This document shows, piece after piece, positions 7,625 to 14,383 of a DNA stretch of 25,866 nucleotides. The notes beneath the pieces are model-generated. The model did not search any database. It was given only the letters and a program-made list of their open reading frames with translations, and was not told where the DNA came from. Within the stretch, counting starts at the first letter, position 1; each line of letters starts with the position of its first letter. The stretch is from a bacterium (GTDB taxonomy: Bacteria > Planctomycetota > J058 > JAJDCP01): assembly GCA_030428695.1 (NCBI GenBank), contig JAUIEM010000100.1:1-25866 (forward strand). Direction: 5' to 3'. The translations under genes were made by a program, and so were the position numbers.

Positions 7625-9124
7625 GTGAAGATCCGCAGCACCAGCCTGACGCCCGAGCTCGAGGAGTGGGCCGAGCTGATCGCCGAGAAGGCCTTGAGCT
7701 ACGGGCTCGATCCCTTCCGCATCATCTTCGAGCGGCTGTCGTACGACGAGCTGAACGAGGTCGCGGCCTTCGGGGGCTTCCCGACCCGCTACCCGCACTG
7801 GCGCTTCGGCATGGAGTACGAACGCCTGCGCAAGGGCTACACCTACGGGCTGCAGAAGATCTACGAGCTGGTGATCAACAACGATCCCTGCTACGCCTAC
7901 CTGCTCGCCAGCAACAGCGTCCTCGACCAGAAGCTGGTGATGTGCCACGTCCAGGGGCACTCCGACTTCTTCAAGAACAACTTCTGGTTCAGCAAGACCA
8001 ACCGCAAGATGATGGATGAGATGGCCAACCACGGCAGTCGCATCCGCGAGTACATCGACCGCTACGGCCTCGAGACGGTCGAGAGCTTCCTCGACAGCGC
8101 CCTGAGCCTCGAGAACCTGATCGACCGCCACGCGCCCTTCATCCGCCGGCGCCCCGCCCGGCCGCGCAAGCCGAGCGAAGACCCGGTCGAGCGCAAGCCG
8201 ATCAGCAAGCTCAAGGCCAAGGGCTACATGGACCGCTACATCAACCCGCCGGACTTCCTCAAGGCCCAGAAGGAGCGCATGGTCGAGGAGTTCGAGAAGC
8301 AGCGGAACTTCCCCGAGGAGCCCGAGCGGGACGTGCTGCTGTTCCTGATCGAGCACGCGCCGAAGCTCGAGCGCTGGCAGCGGGACATCCTGACCATAGG
8401 CCGCGACGAGGCCTACTACTTCGCGCCCCAGGGCATGACCAAGATCATGAACGAGGGCTGGGCCTCGTACTGGCACAGCACCCTGATGACCCGCGAGATC
8501 ATGGACGACACCGAGGTGATCACCTACGCCGATCACCACAGCGGCACCCTCGGCACGCGGCCGGGCACGCTCAACCCCTACAAGGTCGGCATCGAGCTCT
8601 TCCGCGACATCGAGGAGCGCTGGAACACCGGACGCTTCGGCTGGGAGTACGAGTCCTGCGACGACATGCAGAAGAAGCGCACCTGGGACCTCAAGCTCGG
8701 CCGCGGGCGCGAGAAGATCTTCGAAGTGCGCAAGATCTTCAACGACATCACCTTCATCGACGAGTTCCTGACCGAGGAGTTCTGCCACGCCCAGAAGCTG
8801 TTCATCTACGACTACGACCCGCAGACCGGCCAGTACGTGATCAGCGACCGCGACTTCAAGAAGGTCAAGGAGCGGCTGCTGCAGCAGCTCGCGAACTTCG
8901 GCGACCCGATCATCCGGGTCGAGAACGGGAACTACCTCAACCGCGGCGAGCTCCTGCTCACGCACCGCCACGAGGGCAACGACCTCAAGCTCGACGAGGC
9001 CCGCGACACGCTGCACAACCTGTTCACGATCTGGGGGCGCCCGACCCACCTCGAGACGCGGGTAGAGAAGAAGCGCAAGCTGCTGAGCTACGACGGCAAG
9101 CGCCACACCGAAAAGACCATCTGA
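7625..9124 (+). CDS. spoVR: SpoVR/YcgB family protein
   Basis: 499 residues from GTG 7625, with an AGGGGAAAG SD in the short gap after yeaH. The length and sequence match the SpoVR family: WELIAEKALSYGLDPF-type start, FPTRYPHWRFGMEYE, the HVQGHSDFFKNNFWF block (about 115) and MTKIMNEGWASYWH (about 273-286). The last is a metal-site-like histidine/glutamate pattern. SpoVR is needed for normal spore cortex formation in Bacillus. Its E. coli homologue YcgB is a stress-induced protein acting with YeaG and YeaH. A spore role is not implied here. The stop (TGA 9122-9124) shares a base with the start of the following diguanylate cyclase gene, so the two are translationally coupled. Confidence 0.95.
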   Translation: MKIRSTSLTPELEEWAELIAEKALSYGLDPFRIIFERLSYDELNEVAAFGGFPTRYPHWRFGMEYERLRKGYTYGLQKIYELVINNDPCYAYLLASNSVLDQKLVMCHVQGHSDFFKNNFWFSKTNRKMMDEMANHGSRIREYIDRYGLETVESFLDSALSLENLIDRHAPFIRRRPARPRKPSEDPVERKPISKLKAKGYMDRYINPPDFLKAQKERMVEEFEKQRNFPEEPERDVLLFLIEHAPKLERWQRDILTIGRDEAYYFAPQGMTKIMNEGWASYWHSTLMTREIMDDTEVITYADHHSGTLGTRPGTLNPYKVGIELFRDIEERWNTGRFGWEYESCDDMQKKRTWDLKLGRGREKIFEVRKIFNDITFIDEFLTEEFCHAQKLFIYDYDPQTGQYVISDRDFKKVKERLLQQLANFGDPIIRVENGNYLNRGELLLTHRHEGNDLKLDEARDTLHNLFTIWGRPTHLETRVEKKRKLLSYDGKRHTEKTI

Positions 9125-10041
9125 TGGAAGCCGAGGACGCGGGGCGCGAAGCCGAGCTCAAAGAGGAGCTCGCGCGCTGGAAACGCTTGATCCACAGCAG
9201 CTCCGACCTGATCGTCGTCACCGGCCTCGACGGGGTGATCAGCGAGTTCAACGAGGGCGCCGCCGAGCTGCTCGGCATCCCGATCGTCGAGGCCATCGGC
9301 CGCCGGGCCGAAGACTTCTACATCGACCCCGCCCAGCGCCAGGCCGCCATCGATCGGCTGTTCGCGACCGGCGAGCCGGTGCGGGAGGACGTCGCCGTGC
9401 GCGACAGCCGCGGGCGCAAGCGCTGGCTGGCGCTGACCTTGTCGCTGCTGTGCGACCGGCAGGGGGAGCCCGAGGCGGTCGTCGGGATCGGCAAGGACAT
9501 CAGCAAGCGCATCGAGCTCGAGAGCGAGCTGCGGCTGTTGTCGGAGACCGATCAGCTGACCGGGCTGTACAACCAGAGCCGCTTCTTCCGCCAGCTCGAG
9601 ATCGAGAAGGAGCGGGCGATGCGCCTCGGCCACGCCCTGTCGCTGGCGATGCTCGACCTCGACGGCTTCAAGGAGGTCAACGACACCTTCGGCCACCCGG
9701 TCGGAGACGACATCCTGCGGCAGGTCGGCGCGGTGCTGTTCGAGCTGGTCCGTAAAAACGTCGACACCGCCTGCCGGTACGGGGGCGACGAGTTCACGGT
9801 CATCCTCCCCGGCGCGGACGTCGAGCGGGCGCTGGTCTTCTGCCGGCGGCTGCTGCGGGCCCTCGGGCGCATCGACGGCGTCGGCGCGAGCATCGGGGTC
9901 GCGGCCTTCGCCCCGGCCCAGGCCGAACGCGACCTGCTGCCCGAGGCCGACGAGGCGATGTACCGGGCGAAACGGGCCGGCCGGGGCATCTGCGTGTGCG
10001 CCGCGCCGGGGGAGTTCCGGCTGGTTCCCGGCGCTTCGTGA
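9124..10041 (+). CDS. PAS-GGDEF diguanylate cyclase
   Basis: 305 residues; the ATG (9124-9126) overlaps the spoVR stop by one base (TGATG), so it is probably translated by ribosomes finishing spoVR. Residues about 15-130 are a PAS sensor domain (SSSDLIVVTGLDGVISEFNEGAAELLG start) ending in a DISKRIELESELR signalling helix. Residues 140-300 are a GGDEF domain with DQLTGLYN, substrate residues NDTFGH (186-191) and an intact GGDEF (220-224), so it should make cyclic di-GMP from GTP. The product-inhibition site is KNVD (211-214) rather than RxxD, which may weaken feedback control. It is cytoplasmic, and no ligand can be predicted. A c-di-GMP enzyme attached to a yeaH-spoVR operon suggests that second-messenger output is tied to the stress module. 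Confidence 0.93.
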   Translation: MEAEDAGREAELKEELARWKRLIHSSSDLIVVTGLDGVISEFNEGAAELLGIPIVEAIGRRAEDFYIDPAQRQAAIDRLFATGEPVREDVAVRDSRGRKRWLALTLSLLCDRQGEPEAVVGIGKDISKRIELESELRLLSETDQLTGLYNQSRFFRQLEIEKERAMRLGHALSLAMLDLDGFKEVNDTFGHPVGDDILRQVGAVLFELVRKNVDTACRYGGDEFTVILPGADVERALVFCRRLLRALGRIDGVGASIGVAAFAPAQAERDLLPEADEAMYRAKRAGRGICVCAAPGEFRLVPGAS

Positions 10042-10094
10042 AGTGAATACGACCGCGGGCTGCGGACGTCTCTCCGGGAGACGGATCCGCCGGC

Positions 10095-10124
10095 TTGCAG
10101 ATGCGCGCCCCGAGGCGGTATCCT
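10095..10124 (+). promoter_or_regulatory. Sigma70-like promoter for the proline-linker secreted protein
   Basis: TTGCAG (10095-10100), an 18-nt spacer and TATCCT (10119-10124), in the context GCGGTATCCTCGGCGG. The start codon lies about 25 nt after the predicted transcription start, with AGGGGGAAAG as SD. Confidence 0.5.
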
Positions 10125-10155
10125 CGGCGGAGCCTACACCACAGGGGGAAAGTTG

Positions 10156-11040
10156 ATGAGATTCCAAGCGCGTTTCGCCGCGCTGCTCTGCGTCGCCGTG
10201 CTCGCGGCGCCGGCTGCGGCGGACGAGTACGACCGGCTGGTCGAGGCGCTCTCGACGCACGTCGGAGCGCTCGACAAGTCGACGCTGAAGATGGAGGAGG
10301 AGCTGATCGAGCTGTTCACGCAGCGCTCCTTCTGGTTGTCCGAAGTCGAGAGCAAGGCCGAGGTCGCGTACATGCACGACATGCTCGCCGGCTTCTCGTA
10401 CTACATCCAGCAGTTCAATGACGTCCTGCGCCAGCGCAAGGTCGGCGAGGACGAGCTCAGCACGGCATACGAGAACCTCCGGGCCTGCATCGACCCGGTC
10501 AAGGAAGCCTGCGACCTCGCCTCGGAGCAGCTGACGCCGCGGGCCTACCGCTCGCAGCGCGCGAAGGTCCTCCGCTACGCGGAGAGCCTGTCGTGCATCT
10601 ACGAGATCGGCGAGGCGACCGAAGCGCTGCTCGCGTTCCTGCGTCGGCCTCCGCCGCCGCCCCCGCCGCCGCCTCCGCCCCCGCCGCCCGCGGAGCCGTT
10701 CTCCCTCGAGGCGGTCGAGGTGAACTTTCTGCGCAACGACGGCAACATCCCGAGCCAGGGCCCGCACGTGGAGTCGCACTTCAAGGTCGTCGACAACACC
10801 GACGAAGGGCTGATCCACCTCGTCGATCTGTACATCGACAACACCTTCATCACGCGCTGGTCCGACACCCCGCACGGGGTCGCCGAGGTGAACTTCACCG
10901 ACCGCATCAACAGCGTCAAGCGCTTCAACTTCGACGTGCGCACCGGCAAGGCCGGGCAGACGGCCTATATCCAGGTCACCAAGACCAACGGCCGCACGTA
11001 CAAGCTCGAGCTGTGCGAGAACCCGTACTACCGGGAGTAG
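10156..11040 (+). CDS. Secreted protein with a 14-proline linker, unknown function
   Basis: 294 residues from ATG 10156; TTG at 10153 is an alternative, but ATG gives better SD spacing. Residues 1-20 are a signal peptide (basic MRFQAR, hydrophobic core, APAAA before DEYD). Residues 21-160 are helical and charged, with three cysteines (in ACIDPVKEAC and SCIYE). Residues 165-178 are 14 consecutive prolines, written with mixed CCN codons. Residues about 180-294 form a beta-rich domain (VEVNFLRNDG ... AYIQVTKTNG) ending in LCENPYYRE. The layout is two folded domains held apart by a stiff polyproline rod in the periplasm or outside the cell. I do not recognise either domain. Such a proline run needs elongation factor P to be translated. 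The gene has its own promoter and terminator. Confidence 0.85.
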   Translation: MRFQARFAALLCVAVLAAPAAADEYDRLVEALSTHVGALDKSTLKMEEELIELFTQRSFWLSEVESKAEVAYMHDMLAGFSYYIQQFNDVLRQRKVGEDELSTAYENLRACIDPVKEACDLASEQLTPRAYRSQRAKVLRYAESLSCIYEIGEATEALLAFLRRPPPPPPPPPPPPPPAEPFSLEAVEVNFLRNDGNIPSQGPHVESHFKVVDNTDEGLIHLVDLYIDNTFITRWSDTPHGVAEVNFTDRINSVKRFNFDVRTGKAGQTAYIQVTKTNGRTYKLELCENPYYRE

Positions 11041-11066
11041 TCCTTGCGGACGAGCTTTGGAGCGGA

Positions 11067-11092
11067 GGGCGGGCCGAGGGCCCGCCCCTTTT
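11067..11092 (+). terminator. Rho-independent terminator
   Basis: A perfect 9-bp stem (11067-11075 with 11079-11087) closing the triloop GAG, followed by CTTTT. It lies 27 nt after the stop of the proline-linker gene. Confidence 0.8.
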
Positions 11093-11259
11093 CGTTGGGC
11101 TGCGGTGCGTGTGCGTCGACAGGCAGGGCTGGTCGAAGCCCCCGAGCAGAGCACCCGAGCAGAGGTCATGTGGTCGCTTGCGTTGCGGGACCGACGCCCG
11201 CTGGCGAGCGCCGACACCGTGACCGATGGGTCCCAAGGTCCGCCAGTCCCGTCCAGGCA

Positions 11260-11295
11260 GCAACAAACACAAACGGCGGGGTCGCCCCCGCCGTT
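11260..11295 (-). terminator. Rho-independent terminator of the IPTL-CTERM gene
   Basis: A perfect 10-bp stem, 11272-11281 with 11286-11295, around a 4-nt loop. Read on the minus strand it is followed by the T-rich run TTTGTGTTTGTTG. It lies 24 nt beyond the stop of the IPTL-CTERM gene. The stretch between this terminator and the previous one (11093-11259) holds nothing I can support. Confidence 0.75.
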
Positions 11296-11319
11296 CAGTC
11301 GAGCGTACAGTCGCTGGAA

Positions 11320-12159
11320 TCAGGCGAGCTGCAGCTTCTTGAAGCGCAGCGCGCCGAGGGCCGCGAGGGCGAGCACGCAGAAGATCACGCCCCACTCGCC
11401 GAGGGTGGGGACGGTCGCGCCACCACCGCTGGAAGCCGAGGCGGCGTCAGCGTTGGCGGTGATGACGGCCTCGAAGGTCAGCGAGCCCATCGCCGGAAGG
11501 GACTGGGAAGCCCACTGGAAGGCGCCGGTGAAGTCCTGAGCGACGAAGGGCAGGCCGGCGTTCGCGAGGTTGGTGATCGCGCCGTCGTTGAGGCTGCTCA
11601 CGATGTTGGCGAAGGGGGCGACCTCAAACGCGCTGGCGCCGACGGCGAAGTACTCACAGAAGTCCGAGGCGGTGCCGTCGGTGACCTGGATCGCTCCCGA
11701 CCCGATCAGGTCGGCGAAGTCGTTGTTAAAGCCGACCTTGTCGAGGTCGGCGTAGTTGAAGACATCGACGGTCAGCGGCGTGCCGCCGAGGTTGGTCAAA
11801 GTCATCACGAAGTTGATCGTGCCGGACGGACCTCCGAGGTCGGCGAGGGTGATCACCAGCTCGGCGCTGAAGCCGCGGCCGTCGACATCGTTCCAGTTGA
11901 GCGTCGCGACGTTGCCGACGTAGCTCTCCGCATCCGGGCTCGGGAACGCCGTCTCCTCGGTGTCGCCATCGACCCGATAGTACCACCACTCCGCGAAGAG
12001 CGCGTCACCGGAGCTCGTCCCACCGAGGAAGTTCGCCGTCGTTGGAGTGCCGAAGGTGTTGATGGTGAAACTGACCGCTCCATCCGTGATGGTGCCCTGC
12101 GCGAAGGCTGGACTGACCAGAAGCAAAGCGCCGACGCTCAGCGCTAGAAATCTCGACAT
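11320..12159 (-). CDS. IPTL-CTERM exosortase-substrate protein
   Basis: 279 residues. The start at ATG (complement of 12157-12159) gives a clean signal peptide (MSRFLALSVGALLLVSPAFA, cut before QG) and has a G-rich SD; the longer upstream reading would bury the signal. Residues 21-240 are a beta-rich extracellular domain, acidic and low in Lys, with one Cys in the middle. The C-terminus is a textbook sorting signal: VPTLGEWG (250-257), a hydrophobic helix VIFCVLALAALGAL and basic RFKK. In the family (IPTLxxWG-CTERM) exosortase H cleaves at this signal after Sec export. The xrtH gene lies about 0.8 kb upstream on the same strand, so this is probably its dedicated substrate. It has its own promoter and terminator, consistent with higher expression than the enzyme. 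Confidence 0.93.
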   Translation of the reverse strand: MSRFLALSVGALLLVSPAFAQGTITDGAVSFTINTFGTPTTANFLGGTSSGDALFAEWWYYRVDGDTEETAFPSPDAESYVGNVATLNWNDVDGRGFSAELVITLADLGGPSGTINFVMTLTNLGGTPLTVDVFNYADLDKVGFNNDFADLIGSGAIQVTDGTASDFCEYFAVGASAFEVAPFANIVSSLNDGAITNLANAGLPFVAQDFTGAFQWASQSLPAMGSLTFEAVITANADAASASSGGGATVPTLGEWGVIFCVLALAALGALRFKKLQLA

Positions 12160-12243
12160 GGTGCCCCCCAAGCTGGCTGTGTGGCCGATGCGCGCGACCA
12201 TTCCCCAGGACGCACGTGAGACAACGAAATTCTCGATCCCTTT

Positions 12244-12272
12244 ACAATAGCCGCCCTGATCGCCGGCAACAA
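12244..12272 (-). promoter_or_regulatory. Candidate promoter for the IPTL-CTERM gene
   Basis: On the minus strand: TTGTTG (complement of 12267-12272), a 17-nt spacer and TATTGT (complement of 12244-12249), in a locally AT-rich patch. Predicted leader of roughly 75-80 nt. Confidence 0.45.
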
Positions 12273-12295
12273 GCGACAAACGGCGGCCGCCGGGC

Positions 12296-12961
12296 CTACT
12301 TTCCGCAGCAGCGTTTGAACTTCTTCCCGCTCCCGCACGGGCAGGGAGCGTTCCGCGCCACCCCAGGCTGCGCCCGGTGTTTCCGCTGCGCCCGCCGCTC
12401 CCCCATCCGCCCGATCGCCCCCGCCGAGAGGTGGGCGAGCAGCGCCCCGGTCAGCGGCAGGACGTAGTAGGCCGCGCTGATCATCAACAGGCCGGTCTTC
12501 TGTGGCTCCGGGTCGAGGGTCGGGTCGTGGATGGAGGCGAGCTGATGGGAGTAGCTCCAGGAGTGGACGGCGATCGTCAGCACCAGATCGAGCGCCGCCA
12601 TCCACACGATGCTGCTGCCGATCTTGAGGAAGCGGCGGCGGGTCGCAAAGAACAGAAAACCGAACGCCGGAAAGAAGATGTTGAAGTAGTACGCGCTGCC
12701 GAGGCCCGCCTTGACCCCGAACTCCATCGTGCCGGTCTGCATCGTCCCGTCCGGGCCGGGGATCGTCACCGTGCGCAGGTCGACGTGCCGGAACCAGAGC
12801 TGCGAGGCCCCGCGGTACAGGTCGTCGCACACCCCGGCCAGCCCCAGCCACCGCCACAGCACCAGCGCGACGAGCAGCCCGAGAGCCAGCCGGCAGAGGC
12901 CGAGCAGAGCCTGGAGCGGGCTCGGCGGGCGCAGCGTCTCGAGGAGGTTGTCGGGGGACAT
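12296..12961 (-). CDS. Exosortase H-associated membrane protein with C-terminal SEC-C motif
   Basis: 221 residues from ATG (complement of 12959-12961), 24 nt after the xrtH stop and in the same operon. Four hydrophobic helices are visible (about 17-42, 92-106, 116-135, 155-178), with a roughly 50-residue loop after the first that contains VTIPGPDGTMQTG. The last 25 residues are basic and end in PCPCGSGKKFKRCCGK, a complete SEC-C zinc-binding motif (CxCGSGxxxxxCC) like the tail of SecA. A helix count of four puts both ends in the cytoplasm. Membrane proteins of this size commonly accompany XrtH. The SEC-C tail could contact ribosomes or the SecB/SecA export pathway and so link substrate export to sorting, which is inference. 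Confidence 0.75.
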   Translation of the reverse strand: MSPDNLLETLRPPSPLQALLGLCRLALGLLVALVLWRWLGLAGVCDDLYRGASQLWFRHVDLRTVTIPGPDGTMQTGTMEFGVKAGLGSAYYFNIFFPAFGFLFFATRRRFLKIGSSIVWMAALDLVLTIAVHSWSYSHQLASIHDPTLDPEPQKTGLLMISAAYYVLPLTGALLAHLSAGAIGRMGERRAQRKHRAQPGVARNAPCPCGSGKKFKRCCGK

Positions 12962-12985
12962 CGGCTTCCGCCTGTGGGGACGCGG

Positions 12986-13573
12986 CTACGTGGCCGCCTC
13001 GGGCTGTGGCTCGGGCTCGGCGTCGGGCTTCCTGATCCAGGGCTTGAGCGCATGGCGCGTCCAGGCGCTCCAGTAGATGCACACGACCAGGAGCACGAAG
13101 ATCTGCCCGACGACGACGTGGTAGAACTCGAACTCTTCGGCCGGCAGATAGCGCAGCGCGACCGCCAGCCCGATCAGCCGCACCTGGTTGACGACGAGCA
13201 CCAGCGTGAGGCCGAGGCCCAGGCCCGCCAGCTTGGTCAGCAGCCGCGAGGGAAAGGGCAGGATCGCGGCGAGCACGATCGCCCCGGCCAGCAGGCCGTC
13301 ACAGCCATAGCCGACCGTCAGCGTGCGGAACTGCCCGGCGAGGGAGTAGGTCACGCTGTTCCCGCGCGGGAAGCTCGGGACGCCGAGGCCGAGCAGCCAG
13401 CCGAGAACATCCGCCGTCCACACGTCGACCGTGTGGAACATCGACTGGGGAAGCGCGCTCATCACGAAGACGGCGAGCAGGGCGAGGCCGATGATGACCC
13501 CGAACAGAACGGTGGCGGGCGTCTTCCGGGGCAGCCCGAAGTTCCGCGTGAGAAGTCCCGCCAGCTCTGGCAT
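12986..13573 (-). CDS. xrtH: Exosortase H (archaeosortase/exosortase family transpeptidase)
   Basis: 195 residues from ATG (complement of 13571-13573), with a CGGAGG SD 5 nt upstream. A multi-pass inner-membrane protein. The three catalytic residues of the family are in place: Cys91 in GYGCDGLLAGAI, Arg132 in NQVRLIGL and His152 in EFYHVVVGQIF. The enzyme cleaves C-terminal sorting signals and is thought to transfer the protein to a surface anchor. Assignment to the XrtH subgroup rests on small size and the IPTL-CTERM gene nearby. The C-terminus is a short cytoplasmic tail of Asp/Glu/Pro. A good promoter lies immediately upstream, and the SEC-C membrane-protein gene follows after 24 nt. Confidence 0.92.
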   Translation of the reverse strand: MPELAGLLTRNFGLPRKTPATVLFGVIIGLALLAVFVMSALPQSMFHTVDVWTADVLGWLLGLGVPSFPRGNSVTYSLAGQFRTLTVGYGCDGLLAGAIVLAAILPFPSRLLTKLAGLGLGLTLVLVVNQVRLIGLAVALRYLPAEEFEFYHVVVGQIFVLLVVCIYWSAWTRHALKPWIRKPDAEPEPQPEAAT

Positions 13574-13613
13574 CAGCGCCTCCGGCTCGGCTGTCGATCG
13601 GGGAAAGCGCCCG

Positions 13614-13642
13614 AGTCTACCCCGCGGGGCGGCGCGGCTCAA
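13614..13642 (-). promoter_or_regulatory. Sigma70-like promoter for xrtH
   Basis: On the minus strand: TTGAGC (complement of 13637-13642), a spacer of exactly 17 nt and TAGACT (complement of 13614-13619), context GGGGTAGACTCGGG. The predicted leader is about 34 nt and contains the SD. Confidence 0.6.
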
Positions 13643-13650
13643 GCCCGACC

Positions 13651-13667
13651 CGGCGGCGCAGCCGCCG
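13651..13667. other. GC hairpin between the 74-aa ORF and xrtH
   Basis: CGGCGGC and GCCGCCG (7 bp, loop GCA). It lies about 14 nt past the stop of the 74-aa gene on the minus strand and just upstream of the xrtH promoter. There is no T tract, so it is not a typical intrinsic terminator, though it could slow or end transcription. Confidence 0.35.
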
Positions 13668-13680
13668 CCGAGAGCTCCGC

Positions 13681-13905
13681 TCAAGCGGAAGGCGAAGCCG
13701 CCGCCTCCTGCCGCATCAGGTAGAACACCGTCGCGAAGGCGCTGTTGCCCGCCAGGGCGGTCGCGATCTGGACCACCTCGATCGTCGCTCCGTACTGGTC
13801 GATCCAGCCGCAGGCATCGCCGGTCGCCTTCTCGAGGGCCGCCTGCCGGTTCCGCTGGGACAGGAGGCCCGTCACCGAGTCCGCGAAGATCATTCTGCGC
13901 AACAT
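13681..13905 (-). CDS. Small hypothetical protein (74 aa)
   Basis: ATG (complement of 13903-13905), with AGGA 6 nt upstream; a GTG one codon earlier is an alternative. The product is mixed helical: MLRRMIFADSVTGLLSQRNR, then a region with one Cys (ACGWIDQYG), a weakly hydrophobic helix (IATALAGNSAFATVFYLM) and an Ala/Ser tail. I recognise no family. It lies upstream of xrtH on the same strand but is separated by a hairpin and the xrtH promoter. Gene status is moderately likely from the SD and composition. Confidence 0.45.
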   Translation of the reverse strand: MLRRMIFADSVTGLLSQRNRQAALEKATGDACGWIDQYGATIEVVQIATALAGNSAFATVFYLMRQEAAASPSA

Positions 13906-14148
13906 CACTCTTCCTACGCTCCGGAGGAGAAACGTCCACTATACGCCCGGCCACGCAGTCCGTCCCCGTCCGTGCTGCGGGAGGGGGTGTCAGCCTACAC
14001 CCGGAGCCAGAGCAAGAGCCCGATGGACGAGCGTGTTGTCGGTGCGTTGCCCGCGCCGCGCGGGCTTGAGCATCACCCACAGCACGACGGGCTCCTCGGC
14101 GGGTGGGCGAGTCGCGATGCGCCCGTCTCTCGACGAAACGCATGCCGC

Positions 14149-14169
14149 GTTGCGTCACACATACGCAAC
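14149..14169. promoter_or_regulatory. Operator-like inverted repeat
   Basis: Perfect 7-bp arms GTTGCGT and ACGCAAC with a 7-nt AT-richer centre (CACACAT). Neither side has a T tract, so it is not a terminator. Its size and dyad symmetry suit a dimeric repressor or activator. It is in a noncoding stretch between divergent genes. Confidence 0.4.
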
Positions 14170-14350
14170 ATGAAACGAATGCAGCGGTGGCCAGGCCCCG
14201 CCTGACGCTCCAGATCCGCTTCCACGCAAGACTCCGCACGCTCTCCCGAAAACGGGAGGAGCTGATACAACTCTGGCCCCCCGTTTGCATCCAACCGTCA
14301 TCTGGTTCGCTTCCCGCGGATTCCGTCTCGACGGATCTGCCCAGACAACT

Positions 14351-14367
14351 CCGAGGCCACGCCTCGG
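14351..14367 (+). promoter_or_regulatory. Leader hairpin 5 nt before the SD
   Basis: CCGAGGC and GCCTCGG (7 bp, triloop CAC), ending 5 nt before the AGGAGA SD of the first BsuPI-like gene. The sister gene has a hairpin in the same place. Confidence 0.5.
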
Positions 14368-14383
14368 AGCACAGGAGAAAACC

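Larger units (their letters stand above)
13906..14383. other. Intergenic region upstream of the secreted paralogue pair
   Basis: 478 bp without a supported gene between a minus-strand small ORF and a plus-strand secreted-protein gene. It holds a 21-bp inverted repeat (14149-14169), a 6-bp hairpin with an AAAA loop (14243-14258), a second hairpin immediately before the SD (14351-14367) and the SD AGGAGA at 14373-14378. I could not identify convincing -35/-10 pairs. Confidence 0.55.

Noticed and set aside
10648..10689. CCG/CCC-rich run as a simple DNA repeat or slippage tract
   Set aside because: The codons are mixed and the frame is maintained into a folded C-terminal domain, so it is a coding proline linker.
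12281..12295. GC palindrome after the SEC-C protein gene as a terminator
   Set aside because: The GGCGGCCGCC stretch leaves too small a loop for a stable hairpin of its own and overlaps the IPTL-CTERM promoter region.
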